24,057 nucleotides of DNA, taken from Alphaproteobacteria bacterium. GTDB lineage: Bacteria; Pseudomonadota; Alphaproteobacteria; UBA6615. Of the stretch, positions 1-7,448 are shown piece by piece (the first letter of the stretch is position 1; each line of letters begins with the position of its first letter). A program made the position numbers and the translations under genes. The notes under the pieces are model-generated. The model saw only the letters and a program-made list of their open reading frames with translations, was not told where the DNA came from and made no database searches. The DNA is taken from NCBI GenBank assembly GCA_013003285.1, contig JABDJY010000434.1:1-24057 (forward strand), read 5' to 3'.

Positions 1-438
1 CAGGATCGGCAGCCACACGAAGGCGCGGATCACATAGCTGGTCCAAAAAGGCAGGAACATCAGCAGCACGAACAGCGCTTTCTGCATGCCCTTGAGGCGC
101 GACAGCAGATAAGCCACCGGATAGGAAATCACCACGGTCAGCGCCGTCGTCATGAAGGCGATACGCAGGGTCTTGAACAGCTGGTCGCGGTACAATTCGG
201 TGACCAGGACGCGCGCGTAGTTGTCGAACGAGAAGTCGGGCTTGGTGCCGAAAATTGTCGACGTCCAGAACGACATCATCAGCATGAAGGCGAGCGGCGC
301 CAGGCCAAATACCAGCAGCCACAAAACGCCCGGGCCGAGGAGCCAAAACGGCCGTCCGATCGGTTTGACCCCGCCGTCTTTCAAAGCCTTGCGGCCCGGC
401 GCCTTCGCACCAAGGCGATCTGGAGTTACCGCCGTCAA
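1..438 (-). CDS. Pot-type ABC transporter permease, 3' end cut by window edge
   Basis: This is the N-terminal 146 codons of an inner-membrane permease of the spermidine/putrescine-type (PotB/PotC, BPD_transp_1) family; the rest lies beyond base 1. It has a basic leader, then a first membrane segment (GVLWLLVFGLAPLAFMLMMS), a periplasmic stretch, and the typical PotB block ending in LPFWTSYVIRAFVWLPIL. No ATG or GTG exists in frame upstream. The best start is TTG at 438-436, which overlaps the TGA stop of hyuB1 (TTGA), a coupled-translation arrangement. It therefore looks like the third gene of a hyuA1-hyuB1-permease transcript, suggesting that this importer brings in the hydantoinase substrate. 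It is a separate system from the complete Pot-type operon at 14739-18906. The family is secure; the start is inferred. Confidence 0.85.
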   Translation of the reverse strand, partial: MTAVTPDRLGAKAPGRKALKDGGVKPIGRPFWLLGPGVLWLLVFGLAPLAFMLMMSFWTSTIFGTKPDFSFDNYARVLVTELYRDQLFKTLRIAFMTTALTVVISYPVAYLLSRLKGMQKALFVLLMFLPFWTSYVIRAFVWLPIL

Positions 439-2165
439 GACATTCGTCCGCGCAGTGCCGCTGTGGCGTCCATGTCCACTTCCATCCGGCCGGCATCGAT
501 GACCACGCCGAAATCGATTTCCGCCTGTTCGATCGAGACGTAGCCCTGCTCGACATCGGCCAGCACCCGCTCGGGCGCCCGCTCCAGCGGGTTGCCGTAG
601 CCGCCGCCGCCGCTCAGCACGAACTTCACCCGGTCGCCTGGCGCCAGGCGGCGATAGATTCCATGGTCGACCGGTTGATCGTTGGCCCACATGCCGCTGC
701 CACGGCCGTTTTTGCCGCCGCGCCGGCCGAACACCGGGAAGCTGCCGTCTTCGGTGCGGCCGCTCAGGCGCACCGAGCTTTCCACGTCGCGCGCCAATTC
801 GGTGCCGCCGTCGAGGATGCAGAACTCGACTTCCTGGCCGAGTCCGCCGCGGTTTTGGCCCGGTCCGCCGGAATCGGTGCGCAGTTCCTTGCGCACGTAA
901 TACATGCGCGCCTCGTTTTCGGTGACCTCGACCGGAATGTTGCGCGTGTTATTGGGAAAACACAGGCACGAATAACCGTCACAGCGCGCGCTGGCACCAA
1001 ACCCGCCGCTATGCTGGGCGATGGCCAGGAACGAGCGTCCATCGGGATTGCGTCCATGCAGATAGATTTCGTTGGCCGGCGATCCGCCGTTCGACGCCAA
1101 AATGTTCTCCGGCATGATGTTTTCCATCGCCGCGAAGACGATCTCGGGAAACAGGTGCGAAATCATGGTGCGGCCCCACGTCGCCGCCGGCGGCCGCGAG
1201 TTGATGACGGTGCCTTCCGGTGCGATCACCTTGATCGGGCGTAAGCCGCCGTCATTGTTCGGCACATAGGGGTCGAGCGCCAGCTTGATGGGGTAGGCGG
1301 TGTAGGACCGGGTCATATTGTACGAGCAGTTGATCGCCGCACCGACTTCGCCGGACGAACCGGTATAGTCGATGGTCACCTCGTCGCCTTCGACGGTGAC
1401 CAGGGTTTTGACCTCGATCTCGTCATCGCAGCCGGGAATTTTCGGCAACACCACGTCGTTGCGATAGGCGCCGTCGGGCAGGGCCGCGATTTTGCGGCGC
1501 AGGCTCGATTCGGTGCGGTGAATGACTTCCGCGCCGAGCTCTTCCAGCCCGTCGAGATCGTATTCGTCGAGCAGCGCCTTGAGGCCGCGGGTGCAGACAT
1601 TGTTGGCCACCAATTGGGCGCGCACATCGCCCAACACCTTGTCGGGCACGCGGATGTTGGCGCGCATGAACTCGAACACCGTCTCATTGACCTTGCCGGC
1701 CTCGTACAGTTTGAGGATGGGAATTTTCAGCCCCTCCTCATACATATCCTTGGATTCCAGCGTCGACATGCGGCCGCCCATATCCAGATGATGGACGATG
1801 CACAGTGTGTAGCCGACGATGCGGTCGCGGTGGAAAATCGGCGAGGCGATCGAAACGTCGATGAGATGGCCGCTGGCGATCCACGGGTCGTTGGTGATGA
1901 TGGCGTCGCCTGGCTGCAGGGTCTCGGGCGGATGTTTTTTGAGAAAATTGCGCATGACCTCGGGCACGATGCCCAAGAACCCGGCGGTGGTGACCGTGGA
2001 GTGCGACAGCATCTGCGCGTTGGTATCGAACAGCGCGCAGCAGAAATCGTGATACTCCTTGACCGATGGTGTGTAGGCCGTGCGCATCAGACCGGTCGCC
2101 GCTTCGTCGACAATGGTGATGAGACGGTTCCACAGAATCTGAATCGTGACCGGATCGAGCTGCAT
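435..2165 (-). CDS. hyuB: Hydantoinase B/oxoprolinase-family subunit (copy 1)
   Basis: This is a 576-residue HyuB-family protein (Hydantoinase_B), the partner of HyuA in ATP-dependent opening of cyclic amides such as N-methylhydantoin or 5-oxoproline; acetone carboxylase and caprolactamase subunits are relatives. Visible family marks are TNDPW at about 91-95, the putative metal-site residues His100 and Asp103, HHLDMGG at 125-131, a GGPGQNRGGLG segment late in the protein, and the C-terminal glycine-rich SGGGGYGNP. The start lies 3 nt after the hyuA1 stop, with a strong GGAGGGGG ribosome site inside the hyuA1 end. Its stop overlaps the start of the downstream permease. The protein is cytoplasmic. 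It differs widely from hyuB2 at 11138-12826, so this is not a recent duplication. The actual substrate cannot be read from the sequence. Confidence 0.93.
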   Translation of the reverse strand: MQLDPVTIQILWNRLITIVDEAATGLMRTAYTPSVKEYHDFCCALFDTNAQMLSHSTVTTAGFLGIVPEVMRNFLKKHPPETLQPGDAIITNDPWIASGHLIDVSIASPIFHRDRIVGYTLCIVHHLDMGGRMSTLESKDMYEEGLKIPILKLYEAGKVNETVFEFMRANIRVPDKVLGDVRAQLVANNVCTRGLKALLDEYDLDGLEELGAEVIHRTESSLRRKIAALPDGAYRNDVVLPKIPGCDDEIEVKTLVTVEGDEVTIDYTGSSGEVGAAINCSYNMTRSYTAYPIKLALDPYVPNNDGGLRPIKVIAPEGTVINSRPPAATWGRTMISHLFPEIVFAAMENIMPENILASNGGSPANEIYLHGRNPDGRSFLAIAQHSGGFGASARCDGYSCLCFPNNTRNIPVEVTENEARMYYVRKELRTDSGGPGQNRGGLGQEVEFCILDGGTELARDVESSVRLSGRTEDGSFPVFGRRGGKNGRGSGMWANDQPVDHGIYRRLAPGDRVKFVLSGGGGYGNPLERAPERVLADVEQGYVSIEQAEIDFGVVIDAGRMEVDMDATAALRGRMS

Positions 2166-2168
2166 GGT

Positions 2169-4310
2169 CTAACCCCCTCCGACCGCGACGGTGACCGGTA
2201 CGTCGTCGCTATCTTCGCCGCTCATCGTGGGGATTGCCAGATCGACAACCAGGCAGCCGAAGGCATTAACGCTTAACCGATCCCCGGGGCCGATCACGGT
2301 CGTCGATTCCCGTTCCTCGACAATTGCCGGTCCGGCAATCTCCTGGCCAATACGCAAATCGGTGCGCTCGTAAACAGAGACCGACTCCATACTGGCCTGG
2401 GCCGAGACGTAGATTTTGCGCGATGCTTTGGGCGCTGCGTCGGTGGTCGCGGCCGGCCGGGCAATGTCGAGTTGCGGCGCCGGCTGGCTGACATGGACGC
2501 GAACGCTGGCCAGCTCGACCGGGTTGTCGTCATCGACCTTGCCGTACAACTCGTTATAGGCGGCCTCGAAGCGCGCTTCCCAATCCGACTTCACGGCCGC
2601 GTCGTTACACGGACCTTCGGTCTCGATTTCCAGTGGATAGTCCTGGCCCGAATAGCGCAGATCGACACTGCGGCGGACCAACAATGCGCTACCCTCGGGC
2701 ATCAAGGCGCTGGCTTCATCTTCGAGCTCTTGGAAGGCGGCCTCGACCGCGTCGAGGTCGAGTGCGTTGACGATCTGGCGCACGGCGCGGCTGCCCTCGA
2801 AGGCGACCGGCGCGGCCAGCAGGCCGAGCGACGACATGACGCCGGAGAAGGGCGGGACGATGACCTGCGGGCAGCCCAGTTTACGCGCCAGACCGACGGC
2901 ATGGACCGGGCCGGCGCCGCCAAACGCCACAAGCGACAGGTGTGACGGGGCTTGTCCCTTTTCAGCGACATAGACCCGCGCGGCCGATGTCATATTTTCG
3001 TTGACCAGCTCGTGTACGCCGGCAGCCGCCTCGATGGCGGTGAGCCCGGTCGCCGCCGCCAATCCGGTTTGGATGGCGTCTTGCGCCGCCGCAATGTCGA
3101 GGCGCATCTGGCCGCCGAGGAAATAGTCGGGGTTGAGATAGCCGAGCAACAGGTCGGCGTCGGTCACCGTCGGCGCGGCGCCGTTCAGCCCGTAACTCGC
3201 CGGGCCCGGGTCGGAGCCGGCGCTATCGGGACCAACCTGGAGCAGGCCCAGATCGTTTACCCGCGCGATGCTGCCGCCACCGGCGCCAATCTCCAATAGA
3301 TCGTACACCGGCACCGCGGCGGGCAAGCCGCTGCCGGCCTTGAACCGGTGCACCCGGTCGACTTCGAAGGTTCGTGTTCGCGCGGCACGGCCATGCTCGA
3401 TGATGCAGAGCTTGGCGGTGGTGCCCCCCATATCGAAAGACAGCATGTGGTCGAGGCCCATCAGACGGCCGAAATAAGACGCCGCCTCCACGCCGGCGGC
3501 GGGTCCGGATTCGACGATCTGCACGGGCACGCTCTTGGCGGTTTCGACCGTCGCCGTGCCGCCATTCGACAGCATGACAAACAGGCGATTGCGATAGCCG
3601 CGTTCCTGCAGGCCGGTCGAGAGCCGGTCGAGATAGCCTTCGGCGACGCCCTTCACATAGGCGTCGATGACCGTGGTCGAGGTGCGCTCATATTCCTTGG
3701 GTTCCGGGTGCACTTCGTGGGACAGCGACACGGTCACGCCGGGTAGTTCCTCGCGCAGTATTGCGCCGGCGCGTTTTTCATGATCGCCCGCTCGGTAGGA
3801 ATGGAGAAACGCCACCGCGACGGCTTCCACGCCGGCGTCGCGAAACGCCGCGGCGGCGTCGCGTACTTCGGCCTCGTTCAGCGGCACCAGGACCGAGCCG
3901 TCGGCCAGCACCCGTTCGCTCACCCCTAAACGCAGATTGCGCGGCACCATCGGCTCGGGCAGGCGGATGAACATATCGAAAATGTCGTAGCGGACCTCGC
4001 GGGCGAGCTCGAGAATGTCGCGGAAGCCCGCCGTCGTCAGCAGGCCGGTCTTGGCGCCCTTGCGCTCAAGGATGACATTGGTGACCAACGTCGTGGCATG
4101 GATGACTTCGCTGGTTTGGGCGAGCATGTCGGGAACCGCTGCCGCCAGGCTCTCGACGCCGCGCAGAACGGTCTCCTCTGGCGCCTTGGCAGAGGTGAGC
4201 ATTTTCTCCACACGAACCGCGCCGCTGTCTTCATCGACAACAGCGAAATCGGTAAAGGTCCCCCCGATATCAACCCCGAGACGGTATGCCGTCGTCATTT
4301 TTGTACCCAT
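2169..4310 (-). CDS. hyuA: Hydantoinase A/oxoprolinase-family subunit (copy 1)
   Basis: This is a 713-residue HyuA-family protein with an actin-like ATPase fold. The Hydant_A_N region begins with DIGGTFTD (14-21), the first phosphate motif. The Hydantoinase_A core carries ESGPAAG (267-273), DMGGTTAK (293-300) and GAGGGS (342-347), followed by the C-terminal domain. With HyuB it is expected to couple ATP hydrolysis to opening of a cyclic amide or imide ring in the cytoplasm. The ATG at 4310 gives the longest form. A second ATG at 4298 gives a leader nearer in length to that of hyuA2; neither has a clear ribosome site. It is the first gene of a minus-strand transcript leading into hyuB1 and an ABC permease, read divergently from the rraA-like gene. 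Substrate unknown. Confidence 0.92.
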   Translation of the reverse strand: MGTKMTTAYRLGVDIGGTFTDFAVVDEDSGAVRVEKMLTSAKAPEETVLRGVESLAAAVPDMLAQTSEVIHATTLVTNVILERKGAKTGLLTTAGFRDILELAREVRYDIFDMFIRLPEPMVPRNLRLGVSERVLADGSVLVPLNEAEVRDAAAAFRDAGVEAVAVAFLHSYRAGDHEKRAGAILREELPGVTVSLSHEVHPEPKEYERTSTTVIDAYVKGVAEGYLDRLSTGLQERGYRNRLFVMLSNGGTATVETAKSVPVQIVESGPAAGVEAASYFGRLMGLDHMLSFDMGGTTAKLCIIEHGRAARTRTFEVDRVHRFKAGSGLPAAVPVYDLLEIGAGGGSIARVNDLGLLQVGPDSAGSDPGPASYGLNGAAPTVTDADLLLGYLNPDYFLGGQMRLDIAAAQDAIQTGLAAATGLTAIEAAAGVHELVNENMTSAARVYVAEKGQAPSHLSLVAFGGAGPVHAVGLARKLGCPQVIVPPFSGVMSSLGLLAAPVAFEGSRAVRQIVNALDLDAVEAAFQELEDEASALMPEGSALLVRRSVDLRYSGQDYPLEIETEGPCNDAAVKSDWEARFEAAYNELYGKVDDDNPVELASVRVHVSQPAPQLDIARPAATTDAAPKASRKIYVSAQASMESVSVYERTDLRIGQEIAGPAIVEERESTTVIGPGDRLSVNAFGCLVVDLAIPTMSGEDSDDVPVTVAVGGG

Positions 4311-4665
4311 GGTTCGCGGTGGCCGGTGTATCGCGTTTCGGCCGATGAAACTCTATCAGCGCTTTACTTATCCAGACAAGTGGACGAACTGCGAATAACC
4401 ATCACGAAATTCAGGGTCGGGGTCGCGCAAGCGTAAAAAATAAAAGGCCGGAAATGAATCATCAGGGCAATTAAATGCCGTTAAGCGCACATATGGGGGC
4501 AAACAGCGTGGCTCTCGCTGCGGCTGTTGCCGCGAACGACTTGTCCGGATGATTGACAGTTCCGGCCTGCGAGATTTACCGTGCACGCGGTATATTGCTT
4601 CTTGCCTATCGGGCAACAGGCTCCAGGGTGCCTGGAAGAACAACAACAATCGGCAGTTGCTTACG
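4311..4665. promoter_or_regulatory. Divergent intergenic region between hyuA1 and the rraA-like gene
   Basis: This 355-bp spacer has no convincing coding potential. On the minus strand TTGTCT (4379-4374) and TAGAGT (4355-4350), 18 bp apart, form a possible sigma70 promoter 40 bp before hyuA1. On the plus strand a perfect -35 hexamer, TTGACA (4553-4558), is followed at 16-17 bp only by weak -10 matches. A related 12-bp box, TTGTCYGGATRA, lies at both promoters: at 4379-4368 on the minus strand and 4541-4552 on the plus strand. Each is an imperfect palindrome. They are candidate operators, perhaps for the GntR regulator at 12827-13591. Promoter and operator roles are inferred. Confidence 0.35.
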
Positions 4666-5286
4666 ATGACACCGCTGCAAATAGCCGAAACACTGGGTCG
4701 ATACCCGACCGCCACCATCTATGAGGCGGCCGGTAAATCCGGCGATATGGGCCCCGAAATTCGCCCCATTGTCGATAACGCGCCGTTTTGCGGCATCGCC
4801 TATACGGTGCGGACATTTCCCAGCGACACTACCGCGGTGATCCGCGCGCTCGATGACGCGCCGGCCGGTTCCGTATTGGTAATCGACGCCGGTGGCACCG
4901 ACCGGGCGGCCGTGTGGGGCGGCACCTCGTCACTGGTCTGCAGTATGCGTGGCCTTGTCGGTTGCGTGACCAATGGCTGCGTTCGCGATACCGACGATTT
5001 GCGCAAGGTTGGCATTAGCGTCTATGCGGCGGGCATCGCGCCGCGCGGCACTTTGAAGAATCACGAGGGATGGCGCGGCTTGCCAATATCGGTTGGCGGC
5101 GTGAGCGTGTCGCCGGGCGACTATGTGATCGGCGACAGCGATGGCATCATTGTCGTACCTGCCGCAGATGGCGCGGCACTATGCGAACGCGCCCAACAGC
5201 AGCGTGATAAAGAAGAAGGGTGCGATGCGCGGGTGCGCGACGGCGAATCACTGGCGAGCATTATCGGTCTCGCCGAATTGGAGTGA
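4666..5286 (+). CDS. RraA / HMG-aldolase family protein
   Basis: This 206-residue protein belongs to the RraA-like fold, which includes 4-hydroxy-4-methyl-2-oxoglutarate (HMG) and 4-carboxy-4-hydroxy-2-oxoadipate aldolases and the RNase E inhibitor RraA. The aldolase signature is present: a GG-rich substrate loop (DAGG at 74-77, WGG at 84-86), then TNGCVRDTDDL with Arg107-Asp108 as the substrate and metal site, and GDSDGIIVVP at 156-165. A longer reading from 4549 has no family support, so ATG 4666 is chosen although its ribosome site is weak. The stop is 3 nt before the TTG start of the LeuC-like gene, indicating an operon. Next to a hydratase pair, metal-dependent retro-aldol cleavage of a hydroxylated oxo-acid to pyruvate is more likely than RNase regulation. 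The substrate is inferred only as a class. Confidence 0.85.
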   Translation: MTPLQIAETLGRYPTATIYEAAGKSGDMGPEIRPIVDNAPFCGIAYTVRTFPSDTTAVIRALDDAPAGSVLVIDAGGTDRAAVWGGTSSLVCSMRGLVGCVTNGCVRDTDDLRKVGISVYAAGIAPRGTLKNHEGWRGLPISVGGVSVSPGDYVIGDSDGIIVVPAADGAALCERAQQQRDKEEGCDARVRDGESLASIIGLAELE

Positions 5287-5289
5287 CGG

Positions 5290-6552
5290 TTGGTGGGTAA
5301 GACGATCACCGAAAAAGTGCTATCGCGGGTTACCGGCAGCGACGTGTCGGCCGGCGATATCATCTACCCCGAGCCCGAACTTCTGACGGTACATGATTGG
5401 TACGTGGTCAACTTCGACAAGGCGTTACAGGAACTGGGCGTCGACCGCCTCTACGATCCCGACAAGCTGGTCATATCCACCGACCACGAACCGGTGGCGG
5501 TCAGCCCGCAGGCGGCCGAGCGCCAGAAACAAGTTCGCGAGATCGTCAAAAAATACGGTATCAAGAACTTCTACGATACGGGCCGCGGCGGCCATGGCCA
5601 TGTATTTCCCATCGAGATGGGCTATGTGAAACCGGGCATGTTCGTCGAAGCCTACGATGTTCATGTCACCAATTTCGGCGCCGTTGGCGCGCTCGCCATT
5701 CCGATGCTGATCGAAATCACCGAGGTCTTGGCCTGCGGCTCAGCCTGGTTGCGCACCCCCGATACGGTGCGCGTGAATCTAACGGGCGCCTTATCGCCGG
5801 GGACCGGAATCCGCGACGTCGCGCAGAAGCTGATCTGCGACCTTGGTGCGGCGCGGGTCGATTACGCGGTGGTCGAATATGGCGGTCCGGCGCTGGCCTC
5901 GATCGATATCGCCGGCCGCCACACGCTTTGTAACACGCCGATCGATGTCGGCGCCAAGTCGGCTCTGGTCGAGCCCGACCAATCGACCCTCGACTATCTG
6001 GCCGATCGCGTCGAAGGTCCCCTGGAGCTGATCGCCAGCGACGCGGACGCCAATTTCCGCGAAGTGGTCGACTACGACCTCGATGTCCTGGAACCACAAA
6101 TTGCCGTGCCACCGACTCCCGACTGCGTCGTCGGCGTGTCCGAGGTCGCTGGACGTGCGGTTCACCACGCTTTCATCGGATCCTGCGCCGCGGCCAATTT
6201 GAGCGACTTGCGGGCGGCGGCCGATATTTTGCGCGGCCACAAGATCCACCCCGATGTTCGCTTCCTCATCACCCCGGGCACCCAGGAAATCATGTCCGCG
6301 GCGGAAAGCGAGGGGCTGCTGCAATTGTTCGCGGAAGCCGGCGCGATGATCACGCAGCCCGGCTGCGGCCCGTGCGCCGGCGGGCGCATCGGCGGCATGG
6401 CCAACGGCGAGACCTCGATCAACACCGGCACCCGCAACGACTATGGCCGCTTGGGCGCCCCGGATTCGGAGATTTATCTCGGCAGCGCCGCGACCGTTGC
6501 CGCGTCCGCCGTGACCGGCAAGATCACCGACCCGCGGGATTTCTTGAATTAG
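5290..6552 (+). CDS. LeuC-like hydro-lyase large subunit (aconitase superfamily)
   Basis: This is a 420-residue protein of the 3-isopropylmalate/homoaconitate/dimethylmaleate/maleate hydratase large-subunit family. All three expected [4Fe-4S] ligand cysteines are present: Cys299 in IGSCAAANLSDLR and Cys359/Cys362 in GCGPCAGG. The C-terminal TRNDYGRLG and EIYLGSAATVAASAVTG blocks are typical. Two substrate-site changes stand out. The usual DSHT is DVHV at 123-126, and GSCTN is GSCAA, so the serine and asparagine that help hold carboxylates in relatives are lost. A leucine biosynthesis role is therefore unlikely. The start is TTG 5290 or GTG 5293, both served by GGAG at 5280-5283. The gene lies 3 nt after the rraA-like gene and 35 nt before the small subunit. 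Dimethylmaleate, maleate or citraconate hydratase are the nearest precedents. Confidence 0.9.
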   Translation: MVGKTITEKVLSRVTGSDVSAGDIIYPEPELLTVHDWYVVNFDKALQELGVDRLYDPDKLVISTDHEPVAVSPQAAERQKQVREIVKKYGIKNFYDTGRGGHGHVFPIEMGYVKPGMFVEAYDVHVTNFGAVGALAIPMLIEITEVLACGSAWLRTPDTVRVNLTGALSPGTGIRDVAQKLICDLGAARVDYAVVEYGGPALASIDIAGRHTLCNTPIDVGAKSALVEPDQSTLDYLADRVEGPLELIASDADANFREVVDYDLDVLEPQIAVPPTPDCVVGVSEVAGRAVHHAFIGSCAAANLSDLRAAADILRGHKIHPDVRFLITPGTQEIMSAAESEGLLQLFAEAGAMITQPGCGPCAGGRIGGMANGETSINTGTRNDYGRLGAPDSEIYLGSAATVAASAVTGKITDPRDFLN

Positions 6553-6587
6553 CCGCCAACGAGCCGCTGCGGCGACGAGGACAGACG

Positions 6588-7124
6588 ATGGAATGGGTCT
6601 ATAAAGGCAAGTGCTGGAAATTCGGCGACAATCTTGGCATCGACGGCGATGTCATGCCGCTGCGCTTTGCGCTCGAACGCGAGCTCGACCCGGAGGTCTT
6701 GCGCCCGTTCCTGATGGCCGGCGTCGATCCTGATTTCCCAAATAAGGTCTCACCGGGCGATATCATCGTCGCCGGTAAACGTTTCGGCCAGGGCAACCCC
6801 CATATTCAGGGCTTCCTTGGCATTCTCGGGCATGGGTTGGGGCTGGTCGCCGAATCCATCCCACGCGGCAGCTTCCGCAACGCCATCAACGCCGGTCTGC
6901 CGTTTTTGACCGGCTGCGACGGGGTCACCGGCGATGTTGAGACCGGCGATGACCTTGAGGTCAATTTTCAAACAGGGGAGTTCAAGAACCTTACGCGTGA
7001 CATCATGCGCGATTTTCAGCCGTTGGATCCCCAACTACAGGCCATCATCGAGGCCGGTGGTTGGAGCGCCAACCTGGAAAAACGTCTTGCCAAATTGCGT
7101 TCAGGCGAATCTGCGATGACATAA
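6588..7124 (+). CDS. LeuD-like hydro-lyase small subunit lacking the SSRE motif
   Basis: This 178-residue swivel-domain subunit partners the LeuC-like protein. Homology is clear from KFGDNLGIDGD near the N-terminus, GDIIVAGKRFG at 57-67, the SFRNAINAGLPFL block (95-107) and the GDDLEVNFQTGEFKN segment. In LeuD proteins the glycine loop reads GCGSSREHA and supplies the catalytic serine and arginine. Here it reads GQGNPHIQG (67-75), so Ser-Ser-Arg-Glu is missing. The second key loop is GIDGD rather than the usual DTD. The protein is otherwise intact and full length with an intact reading frame, so this is divergence and not decay. ATG 6588 has a good GAGG site at 6577-6580. The pair may act on an unusual acid or use another base. 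Cytoplasmic. Confidence 0.88.
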   Translation: MEWVYKGKCWKFGDNLGIDGDVMPLRFALERELDPEVLRPFLMAGVDPDFPNKVSPGDIIVAGKRFGQGNPHIQGFLGILGHGLGLVAESIPRGSFRNAINAGLPFLTGCDGVTGDVETGDDLEVNFQTGEFKNLTRDIMRDFQPLDPQLQAIIEAGGWSANLEKRLAKLRSGESAMT

Positions 7125-7186
7125 CCCAATCGCCGTTCAGCGGCACAGCTATGTCATCGATCCATATAACGAAAAGGGGAAACGTT

Positions 7187-7411
7187 ATGAGCAGAGATCG
7201 TTGGATTGTTGTTATTGGTATGATTGTTTGGGCCATCCTTGTGGTCGGCACCGCGGCGCTGCCTGCGGGCACTTTTCCGAACAGTATCGAACCGAAAATC
7301 CTCGGCAATATGCCGTTTAGCTATTTGTGGATTTGGATCTTGTCGATTGCCTGGTTTGCGCTGCTACCGGTGATACTCCGCGATTCCGCCGTGCCGGGAT
7401 CGGACGAGTAG
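7187..7411 (+). CDS. Small two-helix membrane protein, DUF3311-like symporter partner
   Basis: This 74-residue protein has two predicted membrane helices (about 7-26 and 46-65) joined by a short extracytoplasmic loop, with a charged tail. Such small proteins (for example DUF3311, YhjC-like) are commonly encoded directly before a sodium:solute symporter. Here the symporter starts 37 bp downstream. ATG 7187 follows a GGGGA ribosome site. An upstream in-frame extension to 7061 overlaps the LeuD-like gene and is not supported. A likely role is assembly or regulation of the symporter at the inner membrane; this is inferred from position. The exact domain family needs a profile search. Confidence 0.75.
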   Translation: MSRDRWIVVIGMIVWAILVVGTAALPAGTFPNSIEPKILGNMPFSYLWIWILSIAWFALLPVILRDSAVPGSDE

Positions 7412-7448
7412 ACGACCGGAAGCAACAGCTAAAACAAGGAGACAGATC

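Noticed and set aside
4368..4718. 116-codon open reading on the minus strand in the divergent spacer
   Set aside because: No family pattern, and it overlaps the rraA-like start and both promoter candidates.
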